The notes: generated by a model not told the origin, from the letters alone. Positions 7,074 to 16,655 are shown, numbered from the stretch's first letter. The stretch: 64,000 bases of DNA from Liquorilactobacillus capillatus DSM 19910 (GCF_001434915.1 NZ_AZEF01000032.1:88701-152700); one strand, 5' to 3'. Program-made: numbers and translations.

Positions 7074-8204
7074 TTAAAAAGTTTCGTTCAAAAAACTGAT
7101 GATTGCTTTAGCAGCTAATGGTTTAGCTCCAACCTGGCAGTGGCGTTCTCCCCCGCTTTGTTCAGTAAATACCTTCGTGGTAATTGATCGGGCATGAACA
7201 AGTTGAGCAGCTTCCTTAGCAGTTGTTTCGGCTGGAACGTACAGATCTTTGGTACAACCAAGTAAGAGAACATCTTGCTGAATCTGATCTAACTTTCCAG
7301 CCATAGTATACTTGCGCAGCTTTAGGACGAAATCAACAGGTCGTTTAGTAAGGGTAATATCCATTCCTTTACCCATCGTGAATGCAAAGTCCACACTTTT
7401 TTTCATTAGATAGACTAATTTAGTATTTAATCCTTCTTGTACGGCAGGATCATCTAATTGATTAAGAATCTTTTCAACTCCTGGCATTCGCATCAGCATT
7501 GCGTCAGCCATGTCGTACATAACATCAAAACAAATAACTTTTTTTATGCGTGGTTCGTAAGCAGCTGCACGCGCCGCTAAGTACCCGCCTAATGACATTC
7601 CTATCAAGTCAACTGATTGTAAATGATAAAAATCAATGATTGCGGCGACTGGTTTCTCCCATTTATGAGTTAATGGAATGCCAGAACGCAGTGCCTCACC
7701 TTGTCCTGGACCTTCAAACAGAATGAAATTATACTCTGTTAACTGGGAATACAGATTTTGTTGAAATGTTAAACGAATCAATTCTTCCAAATATGAGTCG
7801 AATCCTCCCTGAAAAATTAATGTTTTCGTGGCATTTGGACGTTTGATATATGCTATCGGCATTGCACCGACACCATAAGGTACTTTATCAAATTTGATCA
7901 TCGAGGTGTCAATACTTTTATAATAGTTTTGCTTAAAGTTATTATATGTGGGTAATTTACGCGGGTCGTGTTCGCTAAGAAAGAAGTCCGCCATTTGATA
8001 ATAAGCCGAAGCTAAATCATAGCGATCTTTAGTTTCGGCATTCTGCGCAGCCTTATTCCAAGTTGCAAACCAAGATTCCTGATCAGTGATTTTCTTGACA
8101 CCTGTTGCAATTTCTTCTTGTACTGTAATGTTTGTTTGATAAGGTTCCATAAAGCGATTAATTTGAAAGTTGAACTGTTCGTTTTTTATATATTTTTTAT
8201 ACAT
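7074..8204 (-). CDS. Alpha/beta hydrolase with N-terminal helical domain
   Basis: A 376-residue hydrolase. The first 110 or so residues are helical (a cap-like N-terminal domain); the core carries the oxyanion region FQGGFDSYLEEL, the acid-turn FEGPGQGEALRSG and the nucleophile elbow GMSLGG with Ser as catalytic residue. A late Asp (TKDLYVP) and His (ERHCQ) complete the triad. This architecture resembles the FrsA/YqiA-like group with 2,6-dihydropseudooxynicotine hydrolase and fungal Ayg1; the substrate is unknown. The start at 8204 is chosen over one ten codons earlier because GGAGGT lies six bases upstream of it. No membrane or signal segment is visible. Confidence 0.8.
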   Translation of the reverse strand: MYKKYIKNEQFNFQINRFMEPYQTNITVQEEIATGVKKITDQESWFATWNKAAQNAETKDRYDLASAYYQMADFFLSEHDPRKLPTYNNFKQNYYKSIDTSMIKFDKVPYGVGAMPIAYIKRPNATKTLIFQGGFDSYLEELIRLTFQQNLYSQLTEYNFILFEGPGQGEALRSGIPLTHKWEKPVAAIIDFYHLQSVDLIGMSLGGYLAARAAAYEPRIKKVICFDVMYDMADAMLMRMPGVEKILNQLDDPAVQEGLNTKLVYLMKKSVDFAFTMGKGMDITLTKRPVDFVLKLRKYTMAGKLDQIQQDVLLLGCTKDLYVPAETTAKEAAQLVHARSITTKVFTEQSGGERHCQVGAKPLAAKAIISFLNETF

Positions 8205-8876
8205 AGTGAGACCTCCATGTCTTTGTCTTATCAATGTTTATAGAATAAAGCAGAAATGTTTATTTGACGACATGCAGTTTAACGGTGTCTGTTCAATAAG
8301 AAACAAATTGGCCTAAACTGTCTCTTAGAAAACACAGATAAAGTAGAATAACTGTCATTACATTGCTTTTTCCCAGTAAAGAAAAGCTTCATGAAGAAAA
8401 GGATCATAGCTATAGGGCTAAGAAAAAATTTAACATTGGTTTTAAAAGGATACTTGGGGTACGCTATGATTTTGGCGGTAATCGAACCAGAAGACAAATA
8501 TAGAATTTCAAAGTGAACTATTTGTGATTTAAATAAATTGAAACTGTACCAACGAAATTTAGCTACTGGAACGTTACAAGCTAAAATGGTTAGAATAGGC
8601 AAGAAACCTGATGTTGCTTATCTTCAATCGAGGATCGTTACTTGCACAATATTATTGTACATAAACTTAGTGACAGAATGATAACAGATTTAGTTATAGA
8701 TACACTTAAGTAGATGAACGGGCAAAAAACATTGGAAGATTAGAGCTGGTATGGTTGAAGAGGATGTTACTATAAAAATATCACTTTTTTTCGGAAAAAA
8801 AGTAAGATTAAACTATTAAAAGGATGAAATCTAGTATATTATAAATGGGAGAATATATGTTTTAAAGGAGAAAATA
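8205..8876. other. Intergenic region upstream of the galactanase gene
   Basis: No supported gene; short plus-strand fragments look like eroded coding sequence but no family was recognised. The last 100 bases hold a perfect A/T hairpin (ACTTTTTTT 8783-8791, AAAAAAAGT 8795-8803) and a probable -10 (TATATT at 8835 or TATAAA at 8840) for the following gene, which has AAAGGAG at the proper distance. Confidence 0.5.
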
Positions 8877-11800
8877 ATGATTGAACGTAAACTGCATTAC
8901 AAAATGTATAAAGCCGGTAAAAACTGGATTTATGCTGCATTAGCCACAGCAGCTTTAGCTGTTGGAGTATCCGCTGGTTCAAGTACTGTCCACGCCGATA
9001 CCGTCAATGGAACGGATGCAAAGACAGCAGAAACAACGGTAACAGAAACAAGTGTTTCACAACAAAAATCTGCGGCTGTTACTACGAGTTCACAGATCCA
9101 AAATACGCAAAGTAATTCACAAACTACAACTCAAACACAGACAGATTCTTCACAGAAAACACCGGCTACAGCTGCCGTAACGGTTAAAGCTGATAGTGCT
9201 GCTCAGTCGTCAAATAAAGAAAGTGTAACAGAAAAGACGACAGTACAAGCTTCAAGCAAACAAGCTACTTCTACATCAGAAAATGAAAAGGCTTCATCAG
9301 TTGCTACAACTACGGCTTCTAGTCAGACGGCTGTTCAATCTCAAAAGATTGAGACAACAACTACTGCTTCTAATGAACAAAAGAAGGATGAACAAACAGC
9401 CACAGCTAAAAGTGTCAAACCTGCGACGGTGACACGATCAGCTGACGTTCAAGCAAAACAACAGGCAGCAGCTGTACAACCGGTTAAGAAACTGACACAA
9501 AAACAGCAAAATGGCAAGTGGTATCTGTATGATGAAAATGGCAAGTATCAAGTCGGTTTTCAACAGATAGCAGACCAAAATAAGACGGTTTATTATAATA
9601 CGCTTGGTCAGATGCAATATGGGCAACAACGAGTCCAAAATAACTGGTATCTTTTTGACAAGAATACGGGTGCAATGCAGACTGGGTTCCAAAAAATTCC
9701 AGAACAAAAGAAAACAGTGTATTACAATAAGCAAGGCCAAATGCAACACGGTCAGCAGCAGATTCAAAATAACTGGTATCTTTTTGATAAGAACACGGGT
9801 GCGATGCAAACGGGATTCCAGGATATTCCAGACCAAAGAAAGAAAGTCTATTATAACGATCGCGGTCAGATGCAATACGGTCAACAACGAATCCAAAATA
9901 ACTGGTATCTTTTTGATAAGAATACGGGTGCAATGCAGACTGGTTTCCAGAATATCCCTGAACAAAATAAAACCGTTTATTATAATAACCGGGGTCAAAT
10001 GCAGCATGGTCAGCAACAGATTCGGAATAACTGGTATCTCTTTGATCTAAATACGGGTGCGATGACGAAAGGTTTCTATTATATTGTTGCTCAGAATAAG
10101 ATGGTTTACTACAATAAGCAAGGTCAAATGCTTCATGGAACACAGAAAGTGAATGGTCGTGCATATCAGTTTAATGGGACTACTGGGGCGTTAAATATTA
10201 AGGTAGGACAGCAGTTAATTGACGGACATTGGTACCTTTTTAATAATAAAAAGGTAATGCAGACCGGGTTCCAGAATATTGCAAACCAAGGGAAAACTGT
10301 TTATTACAATAATCAGGGTCAGATGCAATACGGTCAGCAACAGATCCAAAATAGTTGGTATCTCTTTGACAAAAATACGGGTGCAATGCAGACTGGTTTC
10401 CAAAAAATTCCAGATCAAAACAAGACGGTTTACTACAATAACCAAGGCCGGATGCAATACGGGCAGCAGCACATTCAAAATAATTGGTACCTCTTGGATA
10501 AGAATACCGGTGCAATGCAGACTGGCTTCCAAAAAATTCTAGATCAAAACAAGACGGTTTACTACAATAACCAAGGTCAGATGCAATATGGACAGCAGCA
10601 CATTCAAAATAACTGGTATCTCTTTGATAAGAACACCGGCGCAATGCAGACCGGGTTCCAAAAAATTTCAGATCAAAACAAAACTGTTTATTATAATAAT
10701 CAAGGTCAGATGCAATATGCATGGCAGACGATAAATAAAGCTAGTTATTATTTCGATAAGAATACGGGTGCGATGACTGAGGGGACCGTCAGAATAGATG
10801 GCGAAAAATATGATTTTGGTCAAGACGGAATTTTACGCGACCAAAACAAATATGATATTCAAGCCTATCGTGACCTGACAACAACTGCTATTAATGTGGC
10901 ACTGACTAAAAGCGGTAAGCAAGAATTAAATACGAATCTAAAAAACAGTCAAGATAATTACGCGGCGTATGCATTGCATGATCAAGCACAGCTGATCGCA
11001 CAAGGGGATCTTTCAGATGATACAGTAATCGTTGAGGACTATCTGCGCAAAAACGCTAACATGAACGGGACAGTCCTTGTGTATCGAGCTAATGTGAAGG
11101 CTACAACAGCAACTGAAGCAGCTCAAAAAACAGCACAAGCATTTGGAGACTGGTATAATTCATTGAACGATAAAACTTGGTCTTCATTAGGTGTTGGGGG
11201 TATCCAGGATCTCGAAAATACGAATGGCTGGACGGGCGCATTGGTGCTCTACAAAGCAGTTCCTGACACAGCCAACACGGTGACAACAGCAACCTCTAAG
11301 ATAGTGTATAAAGTGGATAATGTTTACAAGAATCCTAGTCCAGCACAGGGACAAGAACAGCTTCAAAAAGATGCGCAGTTTTCTGATTCAGAAGTAGATA
11401 ATACTGTAAATGCAACACAGCTGACTAATCTTTTGAGAGGACGTGCGGGCCAGGAGATCCAGGATACTAATTTAGGCGCAATTGCTAATTCAGTTGGTGG
11501 AATGACAACAGCACTTGTTGGAACAAAAGAATATACTGACAGTTATGGAGCTAAATATCATTATGAATTTTGGCTAGAAGGCCAGAATGCAGATGATAAA
11601 GAGGCTGGTTTTGTTAAGTATAACAAAGGTGCGGTCTATGGTGGAAACTTAATCGTGACCGTTTCAGCAGAAGCTGTCTATGATGTAGTAAAGCCAACAG
11701 AAAATACTGCAACGCCTACTTCTAAGATGACAAATGATCAGATTACAGCGGCCTACAAAAACGGTACTGAAACAGGATTGAAATATGAACAAGTTACCAT

Positions 11801-13040
11801 CAAACCGATCGCTGGGATGACAAAAGATATGGCTCGTGGAGTTGATATCTCTAGTTACATCGCTTTAAAGAATGCGGGTGTTAAGTTCTATGATTTTGAT
11901 GGCAAGGAAGCTAGTTTAATTAAAGTCCTACATGATGCTGGAGTTAATTATCTGCGCTTGCGGATTTGGAATGACCCATATGACCGTGAAAATAATACTT
12001 ACGGTGGTGGCGCTTCAGATGAAGCAAGTATGCTTGAAATAGCTCGAGAGGCTTCACAGTATGGGATGAAACTGGCACTTGACCTACAATATTCTGATTT
12101 TTGGACAGACCCAGGAAAACAGGTCGTACCTAAGGCATGGAAAAATTTAACAAATGCAGGACTTGAACAAGCTGTTTATCTTTATACTAAAAAGATAATG
12201 GCTGATTTCAATAATACCGGGGCTACAGTTGGGATGGTTCAGGTTGGAAATGAGATCACCAATGGCCTATTAGGTATTATCGCGAGTCGTGATAAAGGGG
12301 AATCTTATTCAAATATTTGGAATAATTCAGAAAGTGCTGGTAAAATAAGCGATTACCTTGCTGCTGGAGCACACGCGATAAGAGAAACTACACCAGATGC
12401 AAAAGTCGTCATTCATATCGAAACGCCAAATATTGATAAATATAGTGCAATTATGGACTCATTGAAGAAGAATGCGGTCGACTATGATGTTCTGGGTTCA
12501 TCTTATTATCCATTCTGGTCAACTGGTAATGACAACGGGCATGGTTTGAAAAAGGGTGCAAATACACCGGAGAACCTTATCGCTGTCGAGAAAATGGTAA
12601 AAGAAAAATATAATAAACAATTTGTTGTTCTTGAGACTGGTTGGGTAAACTCATTGATGGATGCAGATGGAACAGGTAATTCGATCAGTTCTGGCACAAG
12701 TGCTTATTCAGTTGGACCGCAAGGACAAGTTGATGCCTTAAGCGATATGTATAAAGCGTTAGTCCACGAAGGCGGATTAGGTGCATTCTACTGGGAACCA
12801 GCTTGGATTCCAGTAAGAGCTGGTTGGGATAACTGGAAGTATAATAAAGAGATGGCTGATATTTATGGAACAGGTTGGGCTGCGAAAAATGCAGTCGGAT
12901 ATGCTCCTGACAATGTGATGTATTACAACGGTCAACCTGCTTGGGGTGGAACGACATGGGATAATGTAACTCTTTTTGATGCTCAAGGTTATCCACTTCA
13001 GTCGCTGAAAGCTTACAAAGAATTTATTAGCAAGAGCTAA
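8877..13040 (+). CDS. Cell-surface endo-beta-1,4-galactanase (GH53) with glucan-binding-type repeats
   Basis: A 1387-residue secreted enzyme predicted to cut beta-1,4-galactan or type I arabinogalactan of plant pectin outside the cell. Residues 1-41 are a KxYKxGKxW signal peptide (YKMYKAGKNW) ending at VHAD. Residues 42-200 are a Ser/Thr/Gln-rich linker. Residues 205-660 hold about ten 43-residue aromatic repeats (NNWYLFDKNTGAMQTGFQ) like those of glucansucrases and choline-binding proteins. Residues 660-985 carry two unrecognised segments. The GH53 domain starts near 995 (ARGVDISSY); Glu1126 (QVGNEIT) is the acid/base and Glu1253 (VLETGW) the nucleophile. No LPXTG anchor exists, so retention would rest on the repeats. 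A terminator follows at 13116. Confidence 0.9.
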   Translation: MIERKLHYKMYKAGKNWIYAALATAALAVGVSAGSSTVHADTVNGTDAKTAETTVTETSVSQQKSAAVTTSSQIQNTQSNSQTTTQTQTDSSQKTPATAAVTVKADSAAQSSNKESVTEKTTVQASSKQATSTSENEKASSVATTTASSQTAVQSQKIETTTTASNEQKKDEQTATAKSVKPATVTRSADVQAKQQAAAVQPVKKLTQKQQNGKWYLYDENGKYQVGFQQIADQNKTVYYNTLGQMQYGQQRVQNNWYLFDKNTGAMQTGFQKIPEQKKTVYYNKQGQMQHGQQQIQNNWYLFDKNTGAMQTGFQDIPDQRKKVYYNDRGQMQYGQQRIQNNWYLFDKNTGAMQTGFQNIPEQNKTVYYNNRGQMQHGQQQIRNNWYLFDLNTGAMTKGFYYIVAQNKMVYYNKQGQMLHGTQKVNGRAYQFNGTTGALNIKVGQQLIDGHWYLFNNKKVMQTGFQNIANQGKTVYYNNQGQMQYGQQQIQNSWYLFDKNTGAMQTGFQKIPDQNKTVYYNNQGRMQYGQQHIQNNWYLLDKNTGAMQTGFQKILDQNKTVYYNNQGQMQYGQQHIQNNWYLFDKNTGAMQTGFQKISDQNKTVYYNNQGQMQYAWQTINKASYYFDKNTGAMTEGTVRIDGEKYDFGQDGILRDQNKYDIQAYRDLTTTAINVALTKSGKQELNTNLKNSQDNYAAYALHDQAQLIAQGDLSDDTVIVEDYLRKNANMNGTVLVYRANVKATTATEAAQKTAQAFGDWYNSLNDKTWSSLGVGGIQDLENTNGWTGALVLYKAVPDTANTVTTATSKIVYKVDNVYKNPSPAQGQEQLQKDAQFSDSEVDNTVNATQLTNLLRGRAGQEIQDTNLGAIANSVGGMTTALVGTKEYTDSYGAKYHYEFWLEGQNADDKEAGFVKYNKGAVYGGNLIVTVSAEAVYDVVKPTENTATPTSKMTNDQITAAYKNGTETGLKYEQVTIKPIAGMTKDMARGVDISSYIALKNAGVKFYDFDGKEASLIKVLHDAGVNYLRLRIWNDPYDRENNTYGGGASDEASMLEIAREASQYGMKLALDLQYSDFWTDPGKQVVPKAWKNLTNAGLEQAVYLYTKKIMADFNNTGATVGMVQVGNEITNGLLGIIASRDKGESYSNIWNNSESAGKISDYLAAGAHAIRETTPDAKVVIHIETPNIDKYSAIMDSLKKNAVDYDVLGSSYYPFWSTGNDNGHGLKKGANTPENLIAVEKMVKEKYNKQFVVLETGWVNSLMDADGTGNSISSGTSAYSVGPQGQVDALSDMYKALVHEGGLGAFYWEPAWIPVRAGWDNWKYNKEMADIYGTGWAAKNAVGYAPDNVMYYNGQPAWGGTTWDNVTLFDAQGYPLQSLKAYKEFISKS
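9508..10840 (+). repeat. Tandem 129-bp coding repeats for cell-wall/glucan-binding units
   Basis: About ten units of 43 codons with the pattern WYLFDKNTGAMQTGF...VYYNNQGQMQYGQQ. Units 2-4 and 7-9 are nearly identical in DNA, while units 5, 6 and 10 have diverged, suggesting recent recombinational expansion in two blocks. The periodicity creates long open frames in other phases that are not genes. Confidence 0.85.
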
Positions 13041-13115
13041 TTCTTAAGATGATTAAGGTTAGTCACCAACCTTTAATTGCTAAGCTAAAAATCAACTACT
13101 AAGAGATGGCGAGAG

Positions 13116-13157
13116 AGAACTAGATCAGAAATTACTTTTGATCTAGTTCTTTTTTTA
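13116..13157 (+). terminator. Intrinsic terminator after the galactanase gene
   Basis: AGAACTAGATCA and TGATCTAGTTCT form a perfect 12-bp stem followed by eight Ts. Confidence 0.9.
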
Positions 13158-13323
13158 GATATTTTATTAAAGTCAGTCTGACTTCACTAATTAGTACTTA
13201 TTCTTAGCCAAAAGGCAGAGAGAAATCCTGTTTTAGTTAATATTGAGTTAATGCTTGTGGTAACATTACGATGAGGTACTAGAATAAGGATAGCTTTTAG
13301 AACTTTAAAGGAGGAGATTCTTG

Positions 13324-14052
13324 ATGGTACAAACAAACAATATACCGCCTCAAAAAGTACATTCGTTATTTGATCGAATTGCACCTAAATATGATCAAAT
13401 GAATAATTTAATAACCTTAGGCTTGCATAAACATTGGCGTACAGAAACAATTAAGATGTTAAATATCCAACCTGGTGATTTTGTCTTAGATCTGTGTTGT
13501 GGAACAGGAGATCTAACCATTGATCTAGCCGAAAAGGTCGGTCCTAGCGGCCATGTTGTCGCCTTAGACTTGAGCGAAGAAATGTTGAAGTTGGCTAAGA
13601 AAAAAATCGAGGCAGCTCATTTGGCTGGACGGGTGACGCTTGTCACAGGAGACTCGATGCAGTTGCCATTTGAAGATAGTTACTTCGATATCGTCACGAT
13701 TGGTTTTGGATTACGTAATGTTCCTGATGCTGATCAGGTCTTACGCGAAATGACCAGAGTTTTAAGGAATGATGGTCAGGTTGCTTGCCTTGAAACATCA
13801 CAACCGCAGCAGCCATTGATTCGATTAGGCTGGAAGAGTTACTTCCATGTTGTGCCTGTAATGGCTAAATTGACAGGCAGTCGTTACCAAGATTATGATT
13901 ATTTGCAAAAAACAACTAAGGCATTCGTTTCAGTTCAAAAGTTAGCTGCGATGTTTAGCGCTGCAGGACTCAAAAATGTACATTACAAACTTTTTGCTTT
14001 TGGGGCTGGGGCTGTGCATTTAGGTAACAAAAGACATGATAGAACCAAATAA
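13324..14052 (+). CDS. menG: Demethylmenaquinone methyltransferase
   Basis: A 242-residue class I S-adenosylmethionine methyltransferase of the UbiE/MenG family, which methylates demethylmenaquinone in the last step of menaquinone synthesis. The family N-terminus (VHSLFDRIAPKYDQMNNLIT), SAM motif I (VLDLCCGTGDLTIDLAE) and the later GFGLRNVPD signature are all present, and the length is typical. TTG-ATG occurs at 13321; the ATG at 13324 is preferred with AGGAGG nine bases before. It is the only quinone-pathway gene nearby; together with the NEAT protein downstream it hints at respiratory capacity when haem or quinone precursors are available, which is inference. Confidence 0.92.
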   Translation: MVQTNNIPPQKVHSLFDRIAPKYDQMNNLITLGLHKHWRTETIKMLNIQPGDFVLDLCCGTGDLTIDLAEKVGPSGHVVALDLSEEMLKLAKKKIEAAHLAGRVTLVTGDSMQLPFEDSYFDIVTIGFGLRNVPDADQVLREMTRVLRNDGQVACLETSQPQQPLIRLGWKSYFHVVPVMAKLTGSRYQDYDYLQKTTKAFVSVQKLAAMFSAAGLKNVHYKLFAFGAGAVHLGNKRHDRTK

Positions 14053-14101
14053 TAACAATCAAATTCATAGGGAGACTGCGGCCTGGCTTTCTTTACTGTG
14101 G

Positions 14102-14107
14102 TATAAT
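14102..14107 (+). promoter_or_regulatory. -10 box for the amino-acid permease gene
   Basis: Perfect TATAAT 36 bases before the ATG at 14143; the -35 region is not obvious. Confidence 0.4.
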
Positions 14108-14142
14108 TAAGCATTGGATTTTGAAGTGAAGGAGAGAAAAAA

Positions 14143-15732
14143 ATGCCGCGTAAGATGAGTTTGTTTTCGATTGTGATGCTAACCTTAAGTGCGATTATTG
14201 GATCAGGGTGGTTGTTTGGGTCAGGGTTAGCAGCACATATTGCCGGACCAGCGGCAATTTTCTCGTGGATAATGGGCGGCATAATAATCGGGATCATCGC
14301 ATTAAACTATATCGAGTTGGGCACGATGTTTCCAACTAGTGGCGGTATGAGTCAGTATGCATCATTTTCGCACGGTTCACTGCTGGGCTTTGTTGCTGGT
14401 TGGGCGAATTGGATTTCATTATTAACGATTATACCGATCGAAGCTGTTGCGGCGGTACAATATATGAGCTCATGGCCTTGGAGCTGGGCGAATTGGACCC
14501 GAGTCTTTATTGAAAAAGGTGATATTACTAACCTAGGTTTAGTTATTGTCTTTCTTTTTATCTTGGCATTTACTTTACTGAATTTCTGGTCAATTCGATT
14601 ATTGACCAGTTTTACGAGCCTGATCTCGGTCTTTAAAATCTTTATCCCGCTACTGACGATCACTATTCTTTTTATAACGGGTTTCCATTCTGCTAGTTTT
14701 CACGCAGCTGCTGGATTTATGCCATATGGTAGTTCAGCAATTTTTACAGCAACAACTTCTGCCGGCATTATTTTTTCATACAATGCTTTTCAGACAACGA
14801 TTAATATGGGAAATGAAATAGAGAACCCCGAAAAAAATATTTTCTGGGGCATAGTGATTGCTTTTGGAATTAGTATGGTGATATATACGCTTCTTCAAGT
14901 GGCCTTTATTGGGGCAGTACCGGTCGGAAAGCTAGAGATTGCTGGTTGGCATGGTGTTAATTTCCAATCGCCTTTTGCCGATATTGCGATCTTACTTAAT
15001 TTGACCTGGTTAGCAAATCTGTTGTATATGGATGCTTTTGTCTCACCTTTTGGAACTGGCGTTTCATTTGTTGCAACAACTTCGCGTGCACTGGCTGCGA
15101 TGACACAAACTCGTCATTTACCAACACGGCTTGGACAGCTGAATCAGAAATATCAAACACCGCGCAGAGCGATGATCGTTAACTTGGTTTTAGGAGTTGT
15201 TATGGTTGCCGCTTTTCGGAACTGGGGAACGTTGTCGAATGTTATCTCTACTTCGACATTGATTGCTTATTTAACGGGTCCGGTTACGTTAATGTCATTT
15301 AGACGGCATGGGGCTCATTTAAAAAGACCATTCCGACTGCGTGGAGCAGTCTTTCTAGCACCAACAGCTTATATTCTTGCTAGTTTGGCAATTTATTGGG
15401 CAAAATGGCCGACAACAATTGAAGTTTTTGGCGTTATTTTTATTGGCCTTATTTTTTATACTTTTTATGAATTTCGACAAGCAGCTGGTAAAAAGAAATT
15501 ACTTGCAACTCTCCGAGGAACCCGCTGGCTTTTTTTAGAGATGTTGTGGTTAACGCTGATGTCATTGATTGGCAGTCATCAGTTTGGCGGACACGGTTGG
15601 CTGGATTATCCGCTTGATTTTGTTTTTGTTGCACTAGGTAGTTTAGCTTGTTACTTCTTGGGGCTGCATGATAGTTATACCAGTCGAGAAACCATGGCCG
15701 CATATGAACTGAATCAGCAAGTGAGAGACTAA
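14143..15732 (+). CDS. APC-superfamily amino-acid permease
   Basis: A 529-residue integral membrane transporter with 12 or more hydrophobic segments. The first helix carries the APC substrate/ion-binding signature (LSAIIGSGWLFGSG), and helix 6 the TTSAGIIFSYNAF segment. A long C-terminal extension after residue 430 adds two further membrane segments. Substrate cannot be read from sequence. GAAGGAGAG precedes the start. Only 37 bases separate its stop from the NEAT-domain gene start, so the two may be cotranscribed. Confidence 0.85.
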   Translation: MPRKMSLFSIVMLTLSAIIGSGWLFGSGLAAHIAGPAAIFSWIMGGIIIGIIALNYIELGTMFPTSGGMSQYASFSHGSLLGFVAGWANWISLLTIIPIEAVAAVQYMSSWPWSWANWTRVFIEKGDITNLGLVIVFLFILAFTLLNFWSIRLLTSFTSLISVFKIFIPLLTITILFITGFHSASFHAAAGFMPYGSSAIFTATTSAGIIFSYNAFQTTINMGNEIENPEKNIFWGIVIAFGISMVIYTLLQVAFIGAVPVGKLEIAGWHGVNFQSPFADIAILLNLTWLANLLYMDAFVSPFGTGVSFVATTSRALAAMTQTRHLPTRLGQLNQKYQTPRRAMIVNLVLGVVMVAAFRNWGTLSNVISTSTLIAYLTGPVTLMSFRRHGAHLKRPFRLRGAVFLAPTAYILASLAIYWAKWPTTIEVFGVIFIGLIFYTFYEFRQAAGKKKLLATLRGTRWLFLEMLWLTLMSLIGSHQFGGHGWLDYPLDFVFVALGSLACYFLGLHDSYTSRETMAAYELNQQVRD

Positions 15733-15769
15733 AGTGTAGTAAGGCAGAATGGCATCTAGAGGAGGATTC

Positions 15770-16576
15770 ATGAGAAAAAGATTTTTAGTGGAATTACTAT
15801 CAGTGGTTGTGCTTTGTCTTTTATGCAGTTACGCAACTGTGGCAGCTAAAACGACTGTGTACCATGCAGATTATACGATTAGAGAACCGATCAAGAATAA
15901 CAAATCAGCAGTTGACGGTTATTTTAATAAGCCGGCTGTCGTTCGGTTAGAGGATGGCCATTATAAAGTTATTATTAATATTATTACGAATCATGATCTT
16001 GGTTCATTTCCATTCCAAGTGATAAGGATCAATGGACTAGAGCCTGAAGTTGAGAAAAAGACACTGGGACAGCAAGATTATTATACATTTTCATTTATAA
16101 CACAAGACGTTCATCAAAAGATATATGGTTTACTTAAAGTGGACATCGTAAGCAGCAATTATCATTACCAAGGTGGTTTTAACATTGACTTAGATGCAAA
16201 GAAGATTCCTTTACTAACAGAACAGACTACTAAAAGTGTAGTAGCGACTGGACAAACAGAGACAGCTACGTCGAAAAAAGTATCTGAAAGGAAGACCGCA
16301 GCGAGTACTTCTGTTACTCAGAAAGCAGCTCTTGGTCAAGAGACCGCTGGTAAACAAACAGATACTGAAATGAAGCAGTCTCGATCTACTAGTACTAAAA
16401 AGACAATTGATGCAGCGAATAACGCTAATAGTAATTTGAAAGATACAAACAAAGCAACGGCAGCGGCTAAGAAAAAAACAGCTTCTTTTGATACTGGAAA
16501 AATATTACTGGTATTAGGTATCGTACTTGCACTTGGTGTTGGCGGCTGGGGCTTAGTTTCAAATTACCGCGGCTAA
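15770..16576 (+). CDS. NEAT-domain (haem-binding) protein with C-terminal membrane anchor
   Basis: A 268-residue surface protein. Residues 1-27 are a signal peptide. About residues 30-145 form one NEAT domain, the Isd-type haem-binding fold: YHADYTI at the start, PAVVRLEDGHYKVIINI in the middle, YYTFSF, and the ligand strand NYHYQGGF, where the usual YxxxY motif reads YxxxF, keeping the first Tyr. A Ser/Thr/Lys-rich linker (150-240) leads to one membrane helix (ILLVLGIVLALGVGGWGLV) and a short positive tail; there is no LPXTG. The start at 15770 is chosen because AGAGGAGG precedes it, rather than the upstream in-frame ATG at 15749. Haem binding is inferred from the fold. Confidence 0.75.
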   Translation: MRKRFLVELLSVVVLCLLCSYATVAAKTTVYHADYTIREPIKNNKSAVDGYFNKPAVVRLEDGHYKVIINIITNHDLGSFPFQVIRINGLEPEVEKKTLGQQDYYTFSFITQDVHQKIYGLLKVDIVSSNYHYQGGFNIDLDAKKIPLLTEQTTKSVVATGQTETATSKKVSERKTAASTSVTQKAALGQETAGKQTDTEMKQSRSTSTKKTIDAANNANSNLKDTNKATAAAKKKTASFDTGKILLVLGIVLALGVGGWGLVSNYRG

Positions 16577-16616
16577 GAAAAATAGTTGGAACTGGTATAA
16601 ATAAATATAAAAGTTT

Positions 16617-16655
16617 AAGAATTGAGTGTGACTAATACTTAATTCTTCTTTTTTT
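16617..16655 (+). terminator. Intrinsic terminator after the NEAT gene
   Basis: AAGAATTGAGT and ACTTAATTCTT pair over 11 bp (one G-T), followed by CTTTTTTT. Confidence 0.8.

Noticed and set aside
8279-8602. A 107-codon minus-strand frame
   Set aside because: No ribosome site and a composition typical of the reverse of eroded coding DNA; the plus strand shows short broken fragments instead.
9438-10722. Several long open frames on the minus strand and in other plus frames of the galactanase gene
   Set aside because: They follow the 129-bp repeat periodicity and are shadows of the repeats, without start signals.
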